From positions 62,001 to 126,000 of the forward strand of contig NZ_FNHI01000025.1 in assembly GCF_900103455.1 (NCBI RefSeq): a stretch of DNA of 64,000 nucleotides. Reading direction: 5' to 3'. Made by a program: the position numbers and the translations under genes. The notes below the pieces were generated by a model. The model did not search any database, had not been told where the DNA came from, and saw only the letters and a list, made by a program, of their open reading frames with translations. This DNA comes from Streptomyces wuyuanensis (GTDB lineage Bacteria; Actinomycetota; Actinomycetes; Streptomycetales; Streptomycetaceae). This document shows, one piece after another, positions 58,360 to 64,000 of the stretch; position 1 is the first letter of the stretch; each line of letters opens with the position of its first letter.

Positions 58360-58827
58360 ATGAGCGAGCGACTCCAGCCCGGTGACACCGCCCCGGACTT
58401 CACCCTGCCCGACGCGGACGGCAAGGAGGTCTCGCTCTCCGACCACAGGGGCCGCAAGGTCATCGTCTACTTCTACCCGGCGGCCCTGACCCCGGGCTGC
58501 ACCAAGCAGGCCTGCGACTTCACCGACAACCTGGACCTGCTGGCGGGCGCCGGCTACGACGTCATCGGCGTGTCCCCGGACAAGCCCGAGAAGCTCGCGA
58601 AGTTCCGCGAGAAGGAGGACCTCAGGGTCACGCTCGTCGGCGACCCGTCGAAGGCGGTCCTCGAGTCGTACGGCGCGTTCGGCGAGAAGAAGCTCTACGG
58701 CAAGACGGTGACGGGCGTCATCCGCTCCACGGTCGTCGTGGACGAGGACGGCAAGGTCGAGCGGGCCCTGTACAACGTGAAGGCCACCGGCCACGTCGCG
58801 AAGATCATCAAGGATCTGGGCCTCTGA
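58360..58827 (+). CDS. bcp: Thioredoxin-dependent thiol peroxidase
   Basis: 155 residues behind GAGGAG. AlkC/TSA-type peroxiredoxin: LQPGDTAPDFTLPDADG, then FYPAALTPGCTKQACDF with peroxidatic Cys47 and a probable resolving Cys52 (the C-x4-C form of Bcp), RKVIVYFYP and IRSTVVVDEDGKVERAL. It reduces hydrogen peroxide and organic peroxides with thioredoxin. Confidence 0.94.
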   Translation: MSERLQPGDTAPDFTLPDADGKEVSLSDHRGRKVIVYFYPAALTPGCTKQACDFTDNLDLLAGAGYDVIGVSPDKPEKLAKFREKEDLRVTLVGDPSKAVLESYGAFGEKKLYGKTVTGVIRSTVVVDEDGKVERALYNVKATGHVAKIIKDLGL

Positions 58828-59005
58828 CGCACCGCGGCCGGCCGGAGTCCCTCAGCGGCCGGGACCCGGCCGGCGTTCCCCCCGGACGGGGGCGCCGCGG
58901 TCCGCGTACGGCGCGCGGACGGGCGCGCCGAACCGCCCGGCCCTCGCCCGGCCCTGCCGGCCGTTTCCGGCACCTGGCAGGGCCCGGTCCGGGGCCCCGC
59001 CCGTC

Positions 59006-60310
59006 TCAGAGGCGGGCCGCCGCCCGTTCGCCTATCAGCACGGAGAGGTCCACACTGCGCGCCATCCGCTCGTACCCCGCGTCGTTCGGGTGCAGATGGT
59101 CCCCGGAGTCGTACGCCGGGTGGAGCCGCTCGGGGGCGTACGGGTCGCGCAGGGCCCGGTCGAAGTCGACGACCGCGTCGAAGACCGTTCCCGCGCGGAT
59201 GGCCGTGTTGATCTCGTGACGGGCGGCGTCGAGCGCCGGGCTGTAGCGGGGGTGCCCCTCGAACGGCATGAGCGTCGCTCCGACCACGCGCAGCCCACGG
59301 GCCCGCGACCGCTCGGCGAGACTCCGCAGCCCGGCCGTGACCGCCGCCGGATCCGCCGTACCGGCCGGGCGCAGGAGGTCGTTGATGCCGAGGGCGATCA
59401 CGACGACCCGCGCACCCGGCCGCTCGGCCACGTCGCGGTCGAGGCGGGACAGCCCGCTCGGGCCGATGCCGTCCTTGAGGAGCCGGTTGCCGCTGATGCC
59501 CTGGTTGACGACGCCGTACCCCCAGCGGCCCGCACGCAGCCGGTCGGCCAGATGGTCGGTCCAGCGGCGGTCGGTGTCGGGAGTGGAGCCCGCGCCGTCG
59601 GTCAGCGAGTCGCCGAGCGCGACCACCGTGCCGCGCGCGGCCGGATTGCGGACGTCCACGGCCGTCAGGTAGTGCCAGGAGGACGTGGGCAGGGTGTAGG
59701 CGGCCGCGGCCGCGTCGCGCGTCCGGTCGCCCTCGGCAAGGTACGAGGTCTGGCGTGCCCGGGCGTGCAGGGTGACCGTGCCGCCGCCGGGCGCCGGGAC
59801 GAAGACGGTGACGAGCAGATGCCCGTCCTCGGGAACGGCGAGGGGGGCGGGGTCACCGACGATGTGGCCGCCCGGCGGCACCGTGACGGACCGGCGCCCG
59901 TCGAAGAGCACCGGGCGCAGACTGCCGGGCACGGCGGCGGCGCCTCCGGCGGCCACGGCGATGGACGCACGGCCTATGTGCAGCGGCTCGGTCCCGTAGA
60001 GGTTCGACAGGGTGATCCTGGCCTCGCTGCCGCCGAGGCTGGTGTGGACGACGTTCCGTACGGAGTGCCCGCCGGCGGGGGCGACCCCGGCCTTGCCGGG
60101 TGCGGCGGACCACGTCCCGGCCCAGCCTCCCGTTCCCACGGCCTGCGCCGTCGTGTTGCCGGGCCGGCCGCCGGTTCCGGCCCCTGGGGCCGCTTGCCGC
60201 CGGTCGTCCGGCCCGAGGAGGGTGAATGTGGTGATGATCGCGCCGCAGATCAGCAGGGTCAGGGCGACGAGTGCGGCGAACAGGCCGTATCCGGCCCGCT
60301 GGGTTTTCAT
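59006..60310 (-). CDS. Secreted or anchored SGNH/GDSL hydrolase
   Basis: 434 residues from ATG 60310. An N-terminal helix (YGLFAALVALTLLICGAIIT) exports it; a beta domain of about 150 residues (VRNVVHTSLGGSEARITLSN) precedes the hydrolase. Block I ALGDSLTDG has the nucleophile Ser235, block II GISGNR the oxyanion Gly, block III VIALGINDLL the Asn, and DHLHPND the catalytic Asp-x-x-His. The two-domain form is seen in bacterial esterases of the rhamnogalacturonan-acetylesterase group; substrate unknown. An upstream extension of the frame lacks a plausible start. Confidence 0.9.
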   Translation of the reverse strand: MKTQRAGYGLFAALVALTLLICGAIITTFTLLGPDDRRQAAPGAGTGGRPGNTTAQAVGTGGWAGTWSAAPGKAGVAPAGGHSVRNVVHTSLGGSEARITLSNLYGTEPLHIGRASIAVAAGGAAAVPGSLRPVLFDGRRSVTVPPGGHIVGDPAPLAVPEDGHLLVTVFVPAPGGGTVTLHARARQTSYLAEGDRTRDAAAAAYTLPTSSWHYLTAVDVRNPAARGTVVALGDSLTDGAGSTPDTDRRWTDHLADRLRAGRWGYGVVNQGISGNRLLKDGIGPSGLSRLDRDVAERPGARVVVIALGINDLLRPAGTADPAAVTAGLRSLAERSRARGLRVVGATLMPFEGHPRYSPALDAARHEINTAIRAGTVFDAVVDFDRALRDPYAPERLHPAYDSGDHLHPNDAGYERMARSVDLSVLIGERAAARL

Positions 60311-60427
60311 GAGCACATCATCCGATATGGCCGTGGGAACTCGACGTGCGCCCCGGGAGTACCACAGGTAGGGAGAAGGCGTACGGCCGTTGGGTAGGAG
60401 CCTCGCGTACGCGGACGGGTGGAGTCG

Positions 60428-62341
60428 ATGAAGCGAACTGAACGACCTGGGCGCGAGGATCCGGCCGACGGCGGCCCGGGCCGCGCTCCGGGTGCGCCGG
60501 CCGAGAACGGCCAGGCCACGCGTGCCTCGGCGGTGCCGTCGGCCGGCGCGGTGAGCGCCGGCGACCGGCCGGCGGCAGGGGCGAGAGGCAGTGGTGTGGA
60601 CGGCGACGCGCAGGGATGGGGACACGGTCCCGGTGGCCCGGAGGACGGCGGCTCCGGGCGTGAGGGGGCGTTGGGCCGAACGGGTCACGGCGGGGACGGC
60701 GGTCGCGACGCGCAGGACCGGCGCGGCGAAGGCGACGGGGACGGCGCCGGAGGTGGGGAGCACCGGCCCGCGGCCGCCGGGGCGGCCGGGGGAGACCGCC
60801 CGGGGTCCGGCGCCGGCGCCGGGTCCGGGTCCGTCGGCGGGAGCGCGGGCGACGGGCCAGGAGCCGCTGGCCCCGGCGCGGCTGACGGGTCCGTGCCCGG
60901 CGCCGCGGAGGCCGCGCCGGGCACCGAAGGCGGCAAGGGCACGGGTCGCCGGCCCGGGCAGTCCGGGGGGTCCGGCGCAGCGGGTGGCAAGGGCACCGGT
61001 GACGGGCCCCGGTCAGGGCCGGGCGGCCCCGGAGCCGAGGCCGGGCGCGCCCGGCCGCCGCGCCCGGCGCCGCTCGCCTCCTTCGCGTACACCGAGGCCG
61101 ACGAGGAGAAGCGCCGAGGCGTGCGCCGGATGAAGGCCACGGCCACCGGTCTGCTCCTCCTCGTGGCGCTGATCTTCACGCTCGCCACATGGGCCAGGAA
61201 CTCCGGCATCGAGGGCTGGCCCGGCTATGTGGCCGCGGCCGCCGAGGCCGGCATGGTGGGCGCCCTGGCCGACTGGTTCGCGGTCACCGCACTGTTCCGC
61301 CACCCCCTCGGCATCCCCATCCCGCACACCGCGATCATTCCCAACAAGAAGGACCAGCTCGGCGCATCGCTCGGGAACTTCGTGGGGGAGAACTTCCTCT
61401 CGGAGGACGTCGTACGGGCCCGGCTGCGCGGGCTCTCCCTCGGCGGCCGGCTCGGTGCCTGGCTTGCCGAACCCGCCCACGCCGACCGTGTCACCGCCGA
61501 ACTGTCCACCGCCCTGCGCGGTGCGCTCGCCGTCCTGCGGGACTCGGACGTCCAGGCCGTCGTCGGCGAGGCCATCACCCGTCGCGCGGAGACCGCCGAG
61601 ATCGCGCCGGGCATCGGCAAGACGCTCGACAAGATCGTCGCCGACGGCGCCCACCACCGAGCCGTCGACCTGATCTGCGCCCGTGCCCACAACTGGCTCG
61701 TCACGCACGGCGATTCGGTCATGGACGCCATCCAGGGCGGAGCTCCCGGCTGGACGCCTCGTTTCGTCGACCGGAAGGTCGGCGAGCGGGTCTACAAGGA
61801 ACTGATCCGCTTCGTCACCGAGATGCGCGACGCCCCCAACCACCCGGCGCGCACCGCGATCGACCGCTTCCTCGCCGACTTCGCCTCCGACCTCCAGGCC
61901 GACACGGACACCCGGACGCGGGTGGAGCGCATGAAGTCCGACATGCTCTCCCGCCCCGAGGTGCAGGACATCATCGCGTCGGCCTGGTCGTCCGTACGCG
62001 CCATGATCATCTCCGCGGCCGAGGACGAGCGCAGCGAACTGCGGCTGAGGGCCCGGGCATCCCTGATGTCGCTCGGGGCCCGACTGGCGACGGACGGCAG
62101 GCTGCAGCGCAAGCTGGAGGGCTGGATCGAGAACACGGCCGTGTACGTGGTGACGACCTACCGCGAGGAGATCACGTCCTTGATCAGCGACACGGTCGCG
62201 AGCTGGGACGCCGAACACACCTCCCGCAAGATCGAGGCGCACATCGGCCGTGACCTGCAGTTCATCCGTATCAACGGCACGGTCGTCGGTGCGCTCGCCG
62301 GCCTCCTGATCTACACGGTGGCGCACGCGATCGGCGGCTGA
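60428..62341 (+). CDS. DUF445 membrane protein with long disordered N-terminal arm
   Basis: About 637 residues from ATG 60428. The first 205 residues are Gly/Ala/Pro/Arg-rich low complexity, much longer than needed and rich in GAG, GPG and PAA runs. DUF445 starts near 215: a membrane helix ATATGLLLLVALIFTLATW, then YVAAAAEAGMVGALADWFAV, ALFRHPLGIPIPHTAIIPNK and ENFLSEDVVRARLRGL. The middle is helical, and VVGALAGLLIYTVAHAI ends it in the membrane. DUF445 proteins occur in many bacteria, function unknown. Confidence 0.85.
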   Translation: MKRTERPGREDPADGGPGRAPGAPAENGQATRASAVPSAGAVSAGDRPAAGARGSGVDGDAQGWGHGPGGPEDGGSGREGALGRTGHGGDGGRDAQDRRGEGDGDGAGGGEHRPAAAGAAGGDRPGSGAGAGSGSVGGSAGDGPGAAGPGAADGSVPGAAEAAPGTEGGKGTGRRPGQSGGSGAAGGKGTGDGPRSGPGGPGAEAGRARPPRPAPLASFAYTEADEEKRRGVRRMKATATGLLLLVALIFTLATWARNSGIEGWPGYVAAAAEAGMVGALADWFAVTALFRHPLGIPIPHTAIIPNKKDQLGASLGNFVGENFLSEDVVRARLRGLSLGGRLGAWLAEPAHADRVTAELSTALRGALAVLRDSDVQAVVGEAITRRAETAEIAPGIGKTLDKIVADGAHHRAVDLICARAHNWLVTHGDSVMDAIQGGAPGWTPRFVDRKVGERVYKELIRFVTEMRDAPNHPARTAIDRFLADFASDLQADTDTRTRVERMKSDMLSRPEVQDIIASAWSSVRAMIISAAEDERSELRLRARASLMSLGARLATDGRLQRKLEGWIENTAVYVVTTYREEITSLISDTVASWDAEHTSRKIEAHIGRDLQFIRINGTVVGALAGLLIYTVAHAIGG

Positions 62342-62438
62342 CGCGGTGACGGGGCGAGGAGCGTGGAGCGCGGCCCCCGCTCGGTAGCCGCGTGGCAGGC
62401 CGCGCGGACGCGTCGTGGTCGAGGGCCGTGGGAAAGCG

Positions 62439-62480
62439 CTGGGTGCGTAACCGGAACCTGTCTTCCGGTTACGCACCCAG
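62439..62480. terminator. Perfect 18-bp inverted repeat between DUF445 gene and the next
   Basis: CTGGGTGCGTAACCGGAA (62439-62456), loop CCTGTC, and the exact complement (62463-62480). It is the longest perfect stem in the window and lies between two convergent genes. No T-tract follows. Confidence 0.75.
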
Positions 62481-62617
62481 CCACCATGGGGGAGTTGCCC
62501 TTGAGTACGGACGGGCCGCCGCCCCCGTTCAATGCCCTTCGGGCGCCTTTCGGCCATGCTTCCCGGCCGCTTTCGGCCCGTCCTCGGTCGTCGAGCGGCC
62601 GGGTCCCGAACGACCGC

Positions 62618-62920
62618 TCAGCCGGCCCGGCGGGTGACGGCCCAGGACGCCAGCGCCATGCCGCCGGCCACGGCGAACACGGCGGGCCAGGCGCCCACCT
62701 TCTTGGCCAGCGGGTGCGATCCGGCGAAGGCGGCCACGTACGCCGCGCTCAGCCCGGCCGCGGCCTTCCCGCCCGCCTCCTGCTGCCACTGGCGCGCCGC
62801 GGCGACTCCGGCCGCGGCGAGCGCGGCCCCGCCGAGCGGCCGCTTCCCGGTCCACCGGGCCACTCCGTAACCGCCGACGAGGCCGCTCGCCGCGACTGCC
62901 GCTGCGGGAATCCTGGCCAT
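62618..62920 (-). CDS. Small membrane protein of unknown function
   Basis: 100 residues with Ala/Gly-rich helices: AAVAASGLVGGYGVARWTGKR, LGGAALAAAGVAAARQWQ and WPAVFAVAGGMALASWAV, ending in arginines. I recognise no family. Convergent with the DUF445 gene. Confidence 0.62.
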   Translation of the reverse strand: MARIPAAAVAASGLVGGYGVARWTGKRPLGGAALAAAGVAAARQWQQEAGGKAAAGLSAAYVAAFAGSHPLAKKVGAWPAVFAVAGGMALASWAVTRRAG

Positions 62921-63275
62921 GGGTGCCGCCCTTCGTTCGCTGCTTCATCGCACTGCACGGTCGGACCGGCACCGCCCGTGGACCGGTCCGTGGGACCGTC
63001 TCGCGTCGGCGGCCGGTGCGCCCGTCGATCCATTCGATCGGCATTCGAGCCTAAACGAGCGGTTTCGCCACCTTGCGCCGGGGTCGTGCCGGACGGACGG
63101 GCGCGCGGACCGGCGGAGGCGCCGTCCGCCGACGTCGAAGACCCCGTGCCCGACCGGCCGGTTGGCCGCCCGCGGGCCGACGTGGGAGCGCCCCCGGCCG
63201 GGCGGCCCACCGCCCGGATCCGTTGCGGTGCGGCGCCGCGGAACGCACCCTGGAAGGAGAGGCAGGGAGACCGTC
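62921..63275. other. Intergenic stretch before the SRPBCC gene
   Basis: 355 bases, GC-rich. A frame is open across it and into the SRPBCC gene, but its translation is low-complexity with no ribosome site. The GGGAG site at 63265-63269 belongs to the gene at 63276. I see nothing else. Confidence 0.5.
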
Positions 63276-63719
63276 ATGCCCACTCTCGAGGAACAGATCG
63301 ACATCACGGCGCCCGGTGACGTGGTCTGGAACCACCTGCACCAGGTCGAGGACTATCCGCAGTTCGTCGGAGGCGTACGGGATGCCCGGCGCGAGGGGAC
63401 CTCCGGCGTGCACGTGGACGTGGAGACCGCGGCGGGGCGGGCCTTCGGGCTCGACGCCGCCACGGACGATCTCCGTCCGAACCGGACGATGACCTGGAGG
63501 ACCACGGAGACCCCGCACCTCAGCGGCTCCGTGTCGCTCCTCCCGATCGACGCAACCCACACGAGGATGCAGCTGCGCATGGAGTACGACCCCGCGGAGG
63601 CGCACGACGCCTTCGGAGGCCCCAGGGGATTCGCCCAGTCGTCCGCCATCGAAAGGACCGTCCGGGCGGACCTCCACCAGTTCAAGGACCTGGTGGAACG
63701 GACGCACCCCCTCACCTGA
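63276..63719 (+). CDS. SRPBCC (START-like) protein
   Basis: 147 residues behind GGGAG. TLEEQIDITAPGDVVWNHLHQVEDYPQFVGGV is the usual opening of the polyketide cyclase/ligand-binding helix-grip fold: strand, then the helix that caps the cavity. MTWRTTETPHLSGSVSLLP and TRMQLRMEYDP are the inner strands, and a long C-terminal helix (DLHQFKDLVERT) closes. It binds a small hydrophobic ligand of unknown kind. The next gene starts 59 bases downstream. Confidence 0.85.
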   Translation: MPTLEEQIDITAPGDVVWNHLHQVEDYPQFVGGVRDARREGTSGVHVDVETAAGRAFGLDAATDDLRPNRTMTWRTTETPHLSGSVSLLPIDATHTRMQLRMEYDPAEAHDAFGGPRGFAQSSAIERTVRADLHQFKDLVERTHPLT

Positions 63720-63728
63720 CCACACAGT

Positions 63729-63747
63729 GCCCCGCGTGAGACGGGGC
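63729..63747 (+). terminator. Small hairpin after the SRPBCC gene
   Basis: GCCCCG (63729-63734), loop CGTGAGA, CGGGGC (63742-63747). Confidence 0.5.
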
Positions 63748-63778
63748 CGACGGAACCGTACGGCGAAGGTGACCCGTC

Positions 63779-64000
63779 ATGACGACGCAGCACTGGAACA
63801 TCGACTTGTCGTTCGAGGAGGACGGAACGCGGACGGCCTGCAAGGCCTCCCTCACCGGTCCCAACGCTCCCGGCGTCGAGGGCAAGGGCATAGCGCGACG
63901 CAATCCGGGCGACACCCCGGACGCGAAGATAGGCGAGGAACTGGCAGCGGCCCGCGCCTGTTCCGAGCTGGCCCATGAACTCGTCGGCCGCGCGGCGGCA
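63779..64000 (+). CDS. DUF1876 protein, cut by the window end
   Basis: 74 codons are visible with no stop. TTQHWNIDLSFEEDGTRTACKASL then GKGIARRNPGDTPDAKIGEELAAARACSELAHEL matches the DUF1876 family, small proteins of about 85-95 residues in actinobacteria, with a dsRBD-like alpha/beta fold. It follows the SRPBCC gene on the same strand and may be on one transcript despite the hairpin between them. Function unknown. Confidence 0.85.
   Translation, partial: MTTQHWNIDLSFEEDGTRTACKASLTGPNAPGVEGKGIARRNPGDTPDAKIGEELAAARACSELAHELVGRAAA

Noticed and set aside
62921..63275. Longer SRPBCC protein starting upstream of 63276
   Set aside because: The upstream part is low-complexity with no ribosome site; the family start and GGGAG fit ATG 63276.

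Overview
The window is about 72% GC with strong third-position G/C bias, many GTG starts, translationally coupled gene pairs and long Pro/Gly/Ala-rich linkers. Gene content (SsgA-like sporulation protein, hppD next to an AsnC regulator, DasR-type operators on N-acetylglucosamine PTS genes, mec-cysO-cysM, ClpS-DUF2017) marks it as the chromosomal core of a Streptomyces. As far as I remember the S. coelicolor map, the order hppD / ssgG / pncB / clpS / cysM / nagE2-nagE1-nagF / rph / rdgB matches the SCO2927 to SCO2897 stretch read backwards. I see no prophage, insertion sequence, CRISPR array or large biosynthetic cluster.

Layout. 1-6 kb: 3' end of a molybdenum hydroxylase subunit, then a leftward operon of one pseudokinase and two Ser/Thr kinases with PQQ-type propellers. 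6.5-11.2 kb: tRNA-Cys, an MFS exporter, a Phd/Doc-type toxin-antitoxin pair and a helicase. 11.8-21 kb: IclR regulator, secreted Lon-like protease, AsnC regulator divergent from hppD with two shared operator-like repeats, a three-gene cobalt nitrile hydratase with a split beta subunit, a TPR protein, a glycolate-oxidase-like flavoenzyme, a VOC protein and ssgG. 21-27 kb: two RDD membrane proteins and a large secreted M6 metalloprotease. 27.4-31 kb: NAD salvage (pncB, pncA) divergent from clpS-DUF2017. 31-37 kb: amino-acid permease, then an MMPL exporter plus LmeA-like protein divergent from a TetR regulator over two 17-bp operators.

37-41 kb: CysO-dependent cysteine synthesis (JAMM protease, a leaderless 41-residue Cys-containing leader peptide, CysO, CysM), a membrane-anchored PemK-like protein and a metallo-hydrolase. 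41-47 kb: APC permease plus universal stress protein, then nagE2, nagE1 and divergent nagF with three dre sites. 47-50.5 kb: rph, a lipoprotein, rdgB, and a short-variable-arm tRNA with a UAG anticodon downstream of two HNH nuclease genes. 50.5-54 kb: a DUF1707 protein and a three-gene ABC-2 exporter. 54-64 kb: class A penicillin-binding protein, sugE/gdx under a guanidine-III riboswitch, a GroES-like protein, DUF3618 protein, Bcp peroxiredoxin, SGNH hydrolase, DUF445 protein and small conserved proteins, with a DUF1876 gene cut by the window end.

Regulation visible in the DNA: at least ten genes have a -10-like TANNNT hexamer ending 6-7 nt before the start codon, which points to leaderless mRNAs. 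Most convergent junctions carry a GC-rich hairpin without a U-tract. Positions, motifs and repeats were read by eye; functional names rest on remembered family knowledge and no search was run.
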